Assembly: GCA_039184865.1 (NCBI GenBank) | Contig: JBCDAV010000021.1 | Span: forward strand, 22,773-86,772 | DNA: 64,000 bases | Origin: Thermohalobaculum sp039184865 | GTDB taxonomy: Bacteria; Pseudomonadota; Alphaproteobacteria; Rhodobacterales; Rhodobacteraceae | Reading direction: 5' to 3' | In this document: positions 17,669 through 26,672 of the stretch, piece by piece | How positions within the stretch are numbered: position 1 is the first letter of the stretch | How the letters are laid out: every line of letters begins with the position of its first letter | Notes under the pieces: model-generated | What the model was told of the DNA's origin: nothing | Database searches by the model: none | Seen by the model: only the letters and a program-made list of their open reading frames with translations | Made by a program: the position numbers and the translations under genes

Positions 17669-18769
17669 ATGACTGCGAAATACACCTCTGTCGTCGAGCC
17701 CCTTCCCTCGACCGTCCCCTTCGTCGGCCCGGAGCATCAGGAGCGCCAGCGCGGCGCTCCGTTCAAGGCCCGCATCGGTGCGAACGAAAGCGTCTTCGGA
17801 CCCTCGTCCAGCGTCGTCGAGGCGATCGCCAAGGCAGGGCCCGAGGCGTGGATGTACTGCGATCCGAACATGCACGACCTGCGCATGGCGATCGCGGGGC
17901 ACAACGGCATCGATCCCGACAGCATCGTCATCGGCGAGGGCATCGACGGCCTCTTCGGCAACACCGTGCGGCTGTTTGTCGAGCGCGGCGACAAGGTCGT
18001 CACCTCGCTCGGCGCCTATCCGACCTTCAACTACCATGTCGCGGGCTTCGGCGGAGAGCTCATAACCGTTCCGTATGTCGACGATCGCGAAGACCCGGAA
18101 TCGCTGCTCGCGGCAGCGCGGGAGCACCGCCCGAAGCTCGTCTTCATCGCCAACCCGGACAATCCGATGGGAACCTGGCACGGCGCGGAGAAAATCCGCG
18201 CGCTGATCGACGGGCTGCCGGACGGCACGCTTCTGTGCCTCGACGAGGCCTACATCGAGTTCGCGCCCGGCGGCACGGCGATGCCCTGGGACACCGACGA
18301 CCGGCGGGTGATCCGCTTTCGCACTTTCTCCAAGGCCCACGGCATGGCCGGGATGCGCATCGCCTATGCCGTCACGCACCCCGAGACCGCCACGGCCTTC
18401 GACCGCATCCGCAACCATTTCGGGGTCAATCGCGTCGCCCAGGAAGCGGCCATCGCGTCACTGGCCGACGGCGCGCATCTCGCCGATGTCGTGAATAAGA
18501 CCGCGACCGCGCGCGAACGCATCGCCGAGATCGCGCGCGAGAACGGGCTGACCGCATTGCCGTCCGCGACGAACTTCGTCGCGGTCGATTGCGGCCGGGA
18601 CGGAGACTATGCGCGCGCGGTGCTGCAGGCCCTGCTAAAGCGCGGGCTCTTCGTGCGCATGCCCGGTGTTGCGCCGCTCGACCGGTGCATCCGCATCGGC
18701 GCGGGCACGCCCGAGGATCTCGCCCTGCTCGCCGACGCGCTGCCCGAGGCGCTTGCCGAGGCAGGCTGA
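17669..18769 (+). CDS. histidinol-phosphate aminotransferase-like PLP enzyme
   Basis: A 366-residue class I/II aminotransferase of the HisC group. The PLP-binding features are FIANPDNPMGTWH, the aspartate in CLDEAYIEF, and the Schiff-base lysine in FRTFSKAHGMAGMRIAYA. The phosphate-binding arginine lies in CIRIGAGTPEDL. It could be a second HisC or an aminotransferase for another aromatic/imidazole amino acid; no other his genes are nearby, so I leave the symbol blank. ATG 17669 is preferred over the in-frame TTG/ATG at 17633, which would add 12 residues without a ribosome-binding site. Confidence 0.82.
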   Translation: MTAKYTSVVEPLPSTVPFVGPEHQERQRGAPFKARIGANESVFGPSSSVVEAIAKAGPEAWMYCDPNMHDLRMAIAGHNGIDPDSIVIGEGIDGLFGNTVRLFVERGDKVVTSLGAYPTFNYHVAGFGGELITVPYVDDREDPESLLAAAREHRPKLVFIANPDNPMGTWHGAEKIRALIDGLPDGTLLCLDEAYIEFAPGGTAMPWDTDDRRVIRFRTFSKAHGMAGMRIAYAVTHPETATAFDRIRNHFGVNRVAQEAAIASLADGAHLADVVNKTATARERIAEIARENGLTALPSATNFVAVDCGRDGDYARAVLQALLKRGLFVRMPGVAPLDRCIRIGAGTPEDLALLADALPEALAEAG

Positions 18770-18787
18770 CCGAAGGTCGATCCGCGG

Positions 18788-19591
18788 TCAGAGACCGAGC
18801 CGCGCCAGGACGGTATCGATCGCCGCCATCACCGACGCGCGGTTCTCGGCACTCCCGGCCCAGGCGTGCGGCGGTGCAAGCCGTCCGGCGTCATTGTCGA
18901 AGTACCGCCCGTTGGCCGTCGCGAACTCCTCGGACAGCGCCGCCCGGCTGAGGATATCGACCCCGATCTGAAGATCGCCGCCCGAGACGCCGAAGCCCTG
19001 CTGCACCATCTTGCTCGCGAGCAGCGAGCCGGGATTGACCGCCACGGCGACCTGCCCCGCCGCCAGATCCTGCGCGAGTTCCTGCGACCAGATCGTCAGC
19101 GCGAGCTTGCTTTGCGCATAGGCGTCCATCTCGGATAGCGCCTTGCCGCCAGCCATCGCGGCGACGGACACCGGGGCCTGTGCGGCCGAAGACAGGCTGA
19201 CGATCCGGCCATCCGGCGACAGCACCGGCAGCAGCCTGCGCGTCAGAACCACCGGCGCGTAGAGGTTCACCGCTATCCGGATGTCGAGCCCTTCGGCCGT
19301 CTGCTGCACCGGCGACTTGAAGACCCCGGCATTGTTCAGGATGACATCGAGGCTGGCGCCGCGCGCCGCGATGCTGTCAGCCAGCGCAGCCACACTCGAC
19401 AGCACCGAGAAGTCCGAGACGAAGGTCTCGACCGTGCCCCCGGCCGCCGCGACCGCCTCTGCCGCCGATGCCAGCTTGGCCTCGCTCCGGCCGTGCAGCA
19501 ACAAGCTGTGACCGGCGGCGGCCAGAGCCTTCGCTGTCTCCAGCCCGATGCCGTCGGTGGCTCCGGTGATCAGAATCGTCTTTGCCGTCAT
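18788..19591 (-). CDS. short-chain dehydrogenase/reductase
   Basis: A 267-residue SDR. The NAD(P)-binding motif TGATDGIG, the structural NNAG (ILNNAGVFK), the catalytic Ser in SLSSAAQAP and the catalytic YxxxK (YAQSK) are all present. It is cytoplasmic and the substrate is unknown. It is the second gene of a small minus-strand unit behind the DUF1330 gene (63 bases apart), and a LysR-type gene is divergent; this is the usual arrangement for a locally regulated detoxification or catabolic pair. Confidence 0.88.
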   Translation of the reverse strand: MTAKTILITGATDGIGLETAKALAAAGHSLLLHGRSEAKLASAAEAVAAAGGTVETFVSDFSVLSSVAALADSIAARGASLDVILNNAGVFKSPVQQTAEGLDIRIAVNLYAPVVLTRRLLPVLSPDGRIVSLSSAAQAPVSVAAMAGGKALSEMDAYAQSKLALTIWSQELAQDLAAGQVAVAVNPGSLLASKMVQQGFGVSGGDLQIGVDILSRAALSEEFATANGRYFDNDAGRLAPPHAWAGSAENRASVMAAIDTVLARLGL

Positions 19592-19654
19592 CTCGGTCTC
19601 CTCGTCTGGACGCCCTGCCCCGGATGTCGCTCAGATCGCCGCGCCGGGCGCAGC

Positions 19655-19957
19655 CTAGGCGAGGTCGTCCTTGGCTTCGACCAGATAATGAAAGCTCGTC
19701 GAGCCATTGGTGCGCGCCTGCAGATGCGGCACGTATTCGGGATCGGCCATGAATGCCTGTGCGGCGTCCTTCGACGGCCACTGAATGATGATCCGCAAGG
19801 CCGCCGGGTCGTCATCGCCTTCGACCTGCTCGTGCGTGGCGGTGCGGGCGAGATACTTTCCGCCGTGCTTGGCGACCAGCCGGTTCGCCGGGCCGATGTA
19901 GTCGGGGATCCAGTCTTCGCGCGTCGGGGTCACGGCGAGGATCGAGAAATAGGACAT
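19655..19957 (-). CDS. DUF1330-family small protein
   Basis: A 100-residue ferredoxin-fold (dimeric alpha/beta barrel) protein of the DUF1330 family: start SYFSILAVTPTR, mid GGKYLARTATHEQVEG, and the end IIIQWPSKDAAQAFMADPEY. The function is not established; relatives are suggested monooxygenases or stress proteins. It is co-directional with the SDR gene and divergent from the LysR gene, with 125 bases between starts. Confidence 0.82.
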   Translation of the reverse strand: MSYFSILAVTPTREDWIPDYIGPANRLVAKHGGKYLARTATHEQVEGDDDPAALRIIIQWPSKDAAQAFMADPEYVPHLQARTNGSTSFHYLVEAKDDLA

Positions 19958-20082
19958 TGCGTCTGCTCCAAGTGCTGCTGCGGGCCCCGGAACGATCGAG
20001 GCACCTCCGCGATATCGTATTTTGATTTTCGGGAAAAACTGACAGAACCTGACTTCAGAATATGAGTTATGGATATAATCCC

Positions 20083-20991
20083 ATGGACACCGACAACCTC
20101 AGGCTCTTCGTCCTCGCCGCCGAGAAGCTCAACATAAGTGCCGCCGGCCGCGCGCTCGGCTACGCGCCGGCGGTCGCAGGCACCCGGCTCGCCAAGCTCG
20201 AGCGCACGCTCGGCGCCGATCTCCTGCTCAGATCGACCCGCAAGGTCGCCCTGTCCACCGAGGGCGCGGAGTTCCTGCCCTATGCCCGCGAAATCCTCGC
20301 GCAGGAGGACGCGGCGCTGGCCGCGCTCGGCCGCGGTCAGGCCGAACCGACCGGCACGCTGAGATTCGCCGCTCCGAGCAGCTTCGCGCAGCTCTACATC
20401 GCGCCGCTGATCCCGGATTTTCTCGACCGCTTTCCCGGCATTGCGCTCGATCTCAAGCTCTCCGACACGCGCGTCGACCCGATCGAGGGCAGTTTCGACC
20501 TCTCGCTGCGCAACAGCGAGTTGCGCGACAGCAGCCTGAAAGGCCGCAAGCTGGCCGATGACAAACGAATCCTCTGCGCCTCGCCCGCCTATCTCGCGCG
20601 CTTCGGGACCCCGGCCGAGCCCCGCGATCTTGCAAACCATCAGTTAATCTCGTTCATCGACCATACCGCGCGCCGCCTGAAGCACGATGACGGAACGCTC
20701 GCCAGCTTCGATCCGCGCCAGGGCCGGTGCAGGCTCACGGTCGATGACGGGCACAGCCAGAAGCTTGCCACCCTCGCCGGGGCGGGCATTTCGGTGAATT
20801 CGACCTGGAGCGTGCACCGCGAACTGCGCGACGGCGGTCTCGTCCGGGTTCTGCCGGAATACGAGGTCGACGACCAGTCGGTACTGTGGCTCGTCTACCC
20901 GCAGGCCAACGTGCTGACCGCGAAAGTCCGTGTCTTTATCGACTTCCTGCTCGAGCGGATCGGCCGGACGCCGCCGTGGGGCCGTGGCTGA
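20083..20991 (+). CDS. LysR-family transcriptional regulator
   Basis: A 302-residue LysR regulator: N-terminal winged HTH (residues 1-60, DNLRLFVLAAEKLNISAAGR then LAKLERTLGADLL), linker, and a periplasmic-binding-like effector domain (about 90-295, TLRFAAPSSFAQLYIAPLIP). It belongs to the class that controls a divergently transcribed gene, here the DUF1330-SDR pair; the operator should lie in 19958-20082. An in-frame ATG at 20062 would add seven residues; 20083 gives a typical N-terminus. Confidence 0.9.
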   Translation: MDTDNLRLFVLAAEKLNISAAGRALGYAPAVAGTRLAKLERTLGADLLLRSTRKVALSTEGAEFLPYAREILAQEDAALAALGRGQAEPTGTLRFAAPSSFAQLYIAPLIPDFLDRFPGIALDLKLSDTRVDPIEGSFDLSLRNSELRDSSLKGRKLADDKRILCASPAYLARFGTPAEPRDLANHQLISFIDHTARRLKHDDGTLASFDPRQGRCRLTVDDGHSQKLATLAGAGISVNSTWSVHRELRDGGLVRVLPEYEVDDQSVLWLVYPQANVLTAKVRVFIDFLLERIGRTPPWGRG

Positions 20992-21194
20992 TCCGACAAT
21001 TGCAGGCGTCGGCCGCGCCCCCGCAACAGAATTACCAAGTCATTATTAATATTAGTTAACAATAAAATACTTAAAACTTTATCTATCTTCACATTAATAC
21101 TTCGTTAACGACAAAAAATAAGCTATTAACCTTGCCTGGAAACCAAGTCTTGCACGTTTTGCGCTGATATCGTGCACGTGAGAATTGGGGGCGA
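20992..21194. promoter_or_regulatory. AT-rich intergenic region before the LpxR-like gene
   Basis: A sharp drop in GC, with runs such as TTATTAATATTAGTTAAC and several GTTAAC/TTAACG steps (about 21035-21130). It is likely a promoter and a site for nucleoid-binding (xenogeneic silencer-type) proteins; specific boxes cannot be assigned. Confidence 0.4.
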
Positions 21195-22208
21195 ATGATG
21201 AAATCGATGATGTTCGGAGCCACGGTTGCCGTGGGCGTGCAAGTATTGTCCGGCGCAGCACTTGCCGATGTCGGGCGCGACGGCTTCAAATGGCTGTCCG
21301 AGAACCGCGATATCATGGCCGAGGGCGCGATCTGGAACGACCGGATCGGCGATGGCGAGGATCGCTACAAGACGGGCGGCATGACCCAGTCCTGGGTATT
21401 CCCCGAAACGCTGTTTCTGGAAGACCGGCTGATTCCCGGCCGGGTCTCGGCGCTCGAACTTCAGGGCCGCGGATTCATCGCGACACCGGACAACACGCGC
21501 GCCGGGGGCAGCGTCAACGACCGGCCCTTCGTGCAGTATGTCGGCGTCGGCGCCTATCTCAGAACCTGGGGTCCACCCGAACGGCTGGACGCCGACACCA
21601 CCGGCGCGCTGGAGACCCGTGCGGGAATCGAGGTCGGCTGGCAGGGTGAACCGCTGCCGCTGTTCGAAATCCAGGAAGCGTTGCACGACAACACGCAGGT
21701 CACGCTCTCGCCCACGAACACCGTCGACGGCGAGTTTCTGGTGAATCTCGAACTGGAAGGCGTCTACCGGCGTCAGACCTCGAACCGGTTCGTCGATCTC
21801 GACATCGCGCCCTTCGTGCGCGTCTCCGCCGGGATGCGCGAGAACAGCATCCGCGCTGGAATGGACGTGATCGTCGGCTCATCGCTCGGCGCCCGGACAT
21901 GGAACCGCGAGCCGGCAATCGGGGCGCTGATCCCTGGCGGCTCGCAGGAACGCAACGGCTTTCACTGGGCGCTCTGGATCGGCGGCGATGTCGGCTACAT
22001 CGCGTCGGATGTCTTCCTCGACGGCGGCTTCACCGCGGACGGTCCAGATGTCGGGCGCGAGGAACTTACGATGCGCCTGCGCGCCGGCATCATGATGGAA
22101 TACGATCCGTTCGCGATCGTCTATTCGATCAACTGGCTGAGCCCGGAGTTCGACCTGCAACCCGAGGGACAAATGATCGGCGCGATATCGCTGAAGTACC
22201 GATTCTGA
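21195..22208 (+). CDS. LpxR-like (DUF2219) outer-membrane lipid A deacylase family protein
   Basis: A 337-residue outer-membrane beta-barrel. It has a signal peptide (about 1-25), then AIWNDRIGDGEDRYKTGG, which resembles the N-x(D)-D-x-x-TDR-Y-TxG start of LpxR proteins, alternating amphipathic strands, and a C-terminal aromatic (KYRF) as barrel proteins require. LpxR removes the 3'-acyloxyacyl chain of lipid A in the outer membrane. The catalytic His/Glu pair cannot be confirmed by eye, so an inactive relative is possible. A strong terminator follows directly. Confidence 0.68.
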   Translation: MMKSMMFGATVAVGVQVLSGAALADVGRDGFKWLSENRDIMAEGAIWNDRIGDGEDRYKTGGMTQSWVFPETLFLEDRLIPGRVSALELQGRGFIATPDNTRAGGSVNDRPFVQYVGVGAYLRTWGPPERLDADTTGALETRAGIEVGWQGEPLPLFEIQEALHDNTQVTLSPTNTVDGEFLVNLELEGVYRRQTSNRFVDLDIAPFVRVSAGMRENSIRAGMDVIVGSSLGARTWNREPAIGALIPGGSQERNGFHWALWIGGDVGYIASDVFLDGGFTADGPDVGREELTMRLRAGIMMEYDPFAIVYSINWLSPEFDLQPEGQMIGAISLKYRF

Positions 22209-22227
22209 GCCGCGTTGGGGCGCTCGG

Positions 22228-22260
22228 ACCGGCCGGGGCTTTCCCGGCCGGTTTTCTATT
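22228..22260 (+). terminator. rho-independent terminator of the LpxR-like gene
   Basis: Stem ACCGGCCGGG pairing with CCCGGCCGGT around a short loop (about 22228-22252), followed by TTTTCTATT. Twenty bases after the stop codon. Confidence 0.85.
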
Positions 22261-22392
22261 TTGCAAGATGGTTTAGCGACGTTCCTTCGCACGTTCGTCG
22301 AGCCCGGACTGCTCGCGATTCCCGCATAACGCGAAAGCTGCCCGCCCCTTTGCCTGTCCATGATAAAGACTCGGGAATTTCCGAGGAAAGCG

Positions 22393-22421
22393 TTGACACT
22401 TTCGCACCCTCCCGTTTGACT
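22393..22421 (+). promoter_or_regulatory. possible promoter of the TRAP transporter operon
   Basis: A perfect -35 box TTGACA (22393-22398); the matching -10 at 17-base spacing (TTGACT) is poor. This suggests an activator-dependent promoter, or that the true start lies elsewhere in 22261-22498. Confidence 0.35.
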
Positions 22422-22498
22422 GCGGCGGCCCGGTCGGTCCAACGCCCGGCCACATATGCGATGCAGGCGGTCAAGCCTGCGGTACAGGGAGGAACTCT

Positions 22499-23557
22499 AT
22501 GAAGTTCGATCTTTTCAAGAAGGTCGGCGCTCTGGCACTTGCCGCGACCGCCGTTGTTGCGATGTCGGCATCCGAAGCCGACGCCAAGAAGGTCCGCTGG
22601 AAAATGCACTCGGCGTTCGGCAAGAACGTCGCCGTGATCGGTCCGGTCGGCTACCGCATCGCCGACATGGTGCGCGCAATGTCGGGCGGCGACTTCGACA
22701 TCAAGGTCTTCGAGCCGGGCGCACTCGCCGGTGGCTACGCCTACTATGACCCGATCAGCCAGGGCGCTTTCGAAGCAGCCTACGGCACGCCGGGCGCCAA
22801 CCAGGGCAAGAACTCGGCCTTCGCGTTTGCCTCGACCTGGCCGTTCGGCCCGGGTGCGCTGGAATTCAACGCCTGGATCAAGCAGGGCGGCGGCGAACAG
22901 ATCATCTCGGACCTCTACGCCAAGGACGGCATCAAGTACTTCTACTGCGGCATGATCCCGCCCGAGACGTCCGGCTGGTTCCGTGAGCCGATCGAAAGCC
23001 TCGAGCAGCTCAAGGGCCTGAAGATGCGCTTCTTCGGCATGGGCGCCAAGGTCATGCAGAAATTCGGTGTGGCCACCCAGCAGCTTGCCGGCGGCGACAT
23101 CTACCCGGCACTCGAGCTCGGCACGATCGACGCGACCGAGTTCTCGATGCCGGCCATCGACCGGACGCTCGGCTTCTACCAGATCGCGAAGTACAACTAC
23201 TTCCCGGGCTGGCACCAGCAGTCGACCACCAACGAGATCCTGGTCAACATGGACGCGTGGAACAAGCTGACGGACGAGCACAAGGCGATGTTCCAGACCG
23301 CTTGCGACGCGAACTTCATGCACGAGCTCGCCGAAGGTGAGGCCCTGCAGTCGGCCGCGATGATCGCCAACGAGAAGGACGGCGTCACCATGGTGACCTG
23401 GCCGGACGAGGTGATCGCCCAGCTGCGCGAGAAGTGGGAAGAAGTGCTGGCCGAAGAGCTGGCAGCGAACCCGGACGTCAAGGCCATGTGGGACAGCTAT
23501 TCCGAGTTCCACGAAGCCTATCAGGTCTGGGGTTCGCGCGGCTACCTGAAGAACTGA
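22499..23557 (+). CDS. TRAP transporter substrate-binding protein (DctP family)
   Basis: A 352-residue periplasmic binding protein with a signal peptide (about 1-29). The DctP fold is shown by the substrate-carboxylate arginine region LKMRFFGMGAKVMQKFG followed by GGDIYPALELGTIDATEF. The latter and the length resemble the TakP/chloroaromatic subgroup that binds 2-oxo acids or related carboxylates, but the ligand is not provable here. AGGGAGGAA precedes ATG 22499. It is the first gene of a complete P-Q-M operon. Confidence 0.9.
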   Translation: MKFDLFKKVGALALAATAVVAMSASEADAKKVRWKMHSAFGKNVAVIGPVGYRIADMVRAMSGGDFDIKVFEPGALAGGYAYYDPISQGAFEAAYGTPGANQGKNSAFAFASTWPFGPGALEFNAWIKQGGGEQIISDLYAKDGIKYFYCGMIPPETSGWFREPIESLEQLKGLKMRFFGMGAKVMQKFGVATQQLAGGDIYPALELGTIDATEFSMPAIDRTLGFYQIAKYNYFPGWHQQSTTNEILVNMDAWNKLTDEHKAMFQTACDANFMHELAEGEALQSAAMIANEKDGVTMVTWPDEVIAQLREKWEEVLAEELAANPDVKAMWDSYSEFHEAYQVWGSRGYLKN

Positions 23558-23703
23558 GCCGCCTCGGCGCCGTCCCCGTGACGGCGCGCTGAACAAAGAC
23601 GGCCGGCGCGGCCCTGCGCCGGTCGTATCCATGACAGCCTCTGAGACCCGGCAGACCGGGCGGCGCGGCGGTCACAACAACCATAAGCAACGGGTGAGGG
23701 GCA

Positions 23704-24360
23704 ATGGGAGCGCTGTTAGGCCTCGGCGATGTTTTGGACAGGATCTCGCGAAGTGTCGGCAAGGCCGCGAGTTTTCTGATCCTGCCGCTGATCTTCCTGA
23801 TCATGTTCGACGTGATCACGCGCAAGATCGACTACATCAAGGAAGCATCCGCCGACATCACGATCAACTACGGCTTCTCTGTCTCGTTCATCCTGCAGGA
23901 TCTGCAATGGCACGTGCACGGCGCGCTGCTGCTGCTGACCTTCGGTTTCGGCTACCTGATGAATAGCCACGTGCGCGTCGACATCTTCCGCGAGGGGCTG
24001 GGACGCCGCAAGCAGGTCTGGGTCGAGTTCTTCGGCCTCGTGATCTGCGCGGTGCCGTTCCTCTGCCTGATGATCTGGTTCTCCTGGGTCATGGCCTCAT
24101 CCTCGTACGCACAGGGCGAAGGCTCGGAAAGCCAGGTCGGCCTCGGCTGGCGCTGGATCATCAAGTCCTTCCTGATCTGGGGCTTCCTGATCGCGCTGAT
24201 GGCGGCGCTGGCGACCCTGTTCCGCTGCATCAACTACCTCTTCGGCAACTACGAGCAACAGGCCATTGCCGAGGACCAATTGCAGTTCTTCACCGATGTC
24301 GAGGTCCTGCCCAAGGTCGTCCTCGAAGATGAAGAACCGAAAGCCGGGGGGACCGCCTGA
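23704..24360 (+). CDS. TRAP transporter small permease (DctQ family)
   Basis: A 218-residue inner-membrane protein with four helices (about residues 20-40, 65-85, 95-120 and 155-180), longer than the usual DctQ of about 170 because of an extra C-terminal acidic tail (FFTDVEVLPKVVLEDEEP). It forms the small subunit of the Na+-coupled TRAP permease. Its stop overlaps the start of the large permease (ATGG/TGA), so the two are translationally coupled. Confidence 0.88.
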   Translation: MGALLGLGDVLDRISRSVGKAASFLILPLIFLIMFDVITRKIDYIKEASADITINYGFSVSFILQDLQWHVHGALLLLTFGFGYLMNSHVRVDIFREGLGRRKQVWVEFFGLVICAVPFLCLMIWFSWVMASSSYAQGEGSESQVGLGWRWIIKSFLIWGFLIALMAALATLFRCINYLFGNYEQQAIAEDQLQFFTDVEVLPKVVLEDEEPKAGGTA

Positions 24361-26240
24361 TGGAGATGCTGGCGGAATGGTGGGACTGGTTCCTGTGGGA
24401 CCACCTCTACGAGTACATCGGCGCCTACATGTTCCTGGCGCTGGCGCTGACGCTGTTCACCGGCCTGCCGGTCGCGTTCGCGCTGGGCGGCGTCTCGGTC
24501 GTCTTCGGGTTCCTCGCGATCTGGCTCGAGATCTTCAACATCCAGATCTACTTCCAGGCGCTCAACCGAATATGGGGAGGCGACGGGCAATCCGGCGCTA
24601 TCCAGAACCCGATACTGGTGGCGATACCCTGTTTCGTGTTCATGGGCACGATGCTGGAAAAATCGCGCGTTGCCGCGGACTTGCTGCACATTCTTCAGAT
24701 CATGCTGAAGCGCGTTCCCGGCGGGCTCGCCCTGTCGGTGACGGTGATGGGCACGATCATGGCCGCGACCACCGGCATCATCGGCGCCTCGGTCGTGATG
24801 ATGACGCTACTGGCCCTGCCGACGATGCTGCAGCGCGGTTATGCGCCTGAATTGGCGACAGGAACGATCGCGGCCTCGGCGACGCTCGGCATCCTGATCC
24901 CACCGTCGATCATGCTGGTCCTGATGGCCTCGCTGCTGGCGGTCTCGGTTGGCAACCTGTTCATCGGTGCCCTGCTGCCCGGGCTGACGCTCTCGGCGCT
25001 CTATTTCCTCTACATCCTGTCGCGGGCGAGCCTGAACCCGTCCATCGCGCCGAGGATCGACGAGGATGAGATCAACCTGAATCCGACCGGACAGGGCAAC
25101 CTGATCTTCTACCTCGTCGGCATCGCGGTGATTCTGGTCGGCACATTCGTGCTCGAGTCGGGCGGCGTCATGACCGACGACGTCAACTGGCCGCTGATGT
25201 GCATCCTGGCGATCTTCTTCTTCTCGATGTTCATCGGGAAGCGTGAGGGCAACACGCTGCTCGGCGGTATCCTCAAGGGCTTCATCCCGCCGATCTTCCT
25301 GATCATCCTGGTGCTCGGATCGATCTTCGCGGGCTGGGCGACCCCAACCGAGGCCGCGGGCGTCGGTGCCTTCGGCTCGCTGGTGCTGGCCTGGGTGAAC
25401 GGGACGCTGACATGGCAGGTGACCAAGGAGGTCTGCCACCGCACCGGTCTGACCGTCGCGATGATCTTCTTCATCTTCGTGGGTGCTACCGCGTTCTCGA
25501 CCATCTTCCGTAACGTCTACGGCGAGGAATTGATCATCCACTTTATCGAGTGGCTGAATCTGTCGCCGTGGAACCTGCTGTTCCTGCTGATGTTCGCGGT
25601 CTTCCTGCTCGGCTTCTTCTTCGACTTCCTGGAGATCACGCTGATCATCCTGCCGGTCTTCGACCCGGTCATCCGGTCCTACGCGCCGGAGTTCGCGGGG
25701 CATCTCGGGATCGACGTGGTGACCCAGTCGCAGCAGGCCAAGGAGTTCATGGAGGCGCAGGTCATCTACTGGTTCGCGATCCTCGTCGCGGTGAACCTGC
25801 AGACGAGCTTCCTGACGCCGCCGTTCGGCTTTGCGCTGTTCTACATGAAGGGCGTGGCACCATCGTCGGTGAAGATGCAGGAGATCTATCGCGGCATCAT
25901 CCCGTTCGTGACGCTGCAGGTCATCGGGATCATCATCGTCCTCGCGGTCCCCAGATTGGCGACGCAACTGCCGTATGAGGCCGGGCTGTCGCGCATTCCG
26001 TGGGGGATCGAGTGGTCGTTTGCCGAGACCGAGTTCGAACGGCGCAAGCAGGCCGAACTGGTGCGGCTGAGCGATCAGCTCAACGCCAAGACGTCGATGG
26101 TGTCCCGGGCGATCGGTGACGAGGTCGACAGCTTCAGCAACAAGTATCTGGGCAACGAGAATCTGGACTTCCGCGCGATGTCCGAGGAAATCAACGCCCG
26201 GATCAAGGAGCTCGAAGAGGCCAATCCGAAGGCCGAGTAA
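24360..26240 (+). CDS. TRAP transporter large permease (DctM family)
   Basis: A 626-residue inner-membrane protein with about 12-13 helices. DctM signatures are visible: GLPVAFALGGVS near the start, GTMLEKSRVAADLL, ATTGIIGASVVMM, GILIPPSIMLVLMA and PPFGFALFYMKGV. The length exceeds the usual 430 residues through a long loop around residues 220-300 and a charged C-terminal tail rich in Glu/Lys, as in the chloroaromatic/mannitol-type branch. It probably moves carboxylates into the cytoplasm driven by sodium. Confidence 0.92.
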   Translation: MEMLAEWWDWFLWDHLYEYIGAYMFLALALTLFTGLPVAFALGGVSVVFGFLAIWLEIFNIQIYFQALNRIWGGDGQSGAIQNPILVAIPCFVFMGTMLEKSRVAADLLHILQIMLKRVPGGLALSVTVMGTIMAATTGIIGASVVMMTLLALPTMLQRGYAPELATGTIAASATLGILIPPSIMLVLMASLLAVSVGNLFIGALLPGLTLSALYFLYILSRASLNPSIAPRIDEDEINLNPTGQGNLIFYLVGIAVILVGTFVLESGGVMTDDVNWPLMCILAIFFFSMFIGKREGNTLLGGILKGFIPPIFLIILVLGSIFAGWATPTEAAGVGAFGSLVLAWVNGTLTWQVTKEVCHRTGLTVAMIFFIFVGATAFSTIFRNVYGEELIIHFIEWLNLSPWNLLFLLMFAVFLLGFFFDFLEITLIILPVFDPVIRSYAPEFAGHLGIDVVTQSQQAKEFMEAQVIYWFAILVAVNLQTSFLTPPFGFALFYMKGVAPSSVKMQEIYRGIIPFVTLQVIGIIIVLAVPRLATQLPYEAGLSRIPWGIEWSFAETEFERRKQAELVRLSDQLNAKTSMVSRAIGDEVDSFSNKYLGNENLDFRAMSEEINARIKELEEANPKAE

Positions 26241-26672
26241 GGCCGCGGCTCCGGGCGGGCTTCCGGCCCGCCCATGCCAAACGGCCGCGAGGCCGGAAGG
26301 TCTGCTCCGGAACGGCTATCGGCAATCTCGGGAAGATCTGCGGCGACCGTCCGCGCATGCGGATGCGGCTCGCGTGTGGTCCGAACCCTCCGGCTCGGAA
26401 AGCGGCGACTGGCCAGTCACCCGGAACACTACTGTCTACGCTTGCCTCCTGTCCGGAGGCGACGGCAGCCTCGGAAGGGTTCGCCCCAACCGTCTTCGGC
26501 CACCGCCCGTCGCGACGTTTGAGAACCCGCGTACGGGCCTCGGCATATGCGCGAGCCGGTCTAGGTCCATTCACCTAAAATTCGATTAAAATTCAGGGTG
26601 TTGCGTGCGTAGCGCGCGCTGGTTTGCAGCCGGATTCGCGACATGGTCGCTAGGCGGAGCGGGTCGGTCCAC
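26241..26672. other. intergenic region between convergent units
   Basis: No gene recognised. A GC stem (GGGCGGGC with GCCCGCCC, about 26255-26273) lies just after the TRAP operon, but no U-run follows. The short open frames on both strands have no ribosome-binding site or recognisable protein. Confidence 0.4.

Noticed and set aside
24807..25967. Minus-strand frame opposite the TRAP large permease
   Set aside because: Composition is Asp/Arg/His/Gln-rich, typical of an antisense frame to a membrane protein gene.
26203..26574. Minus-strand frame after the TRAP operon
   Set aside because: Arg/Pro/Ala-rich, overlaps the end of dctM, no ribosome-binding site.
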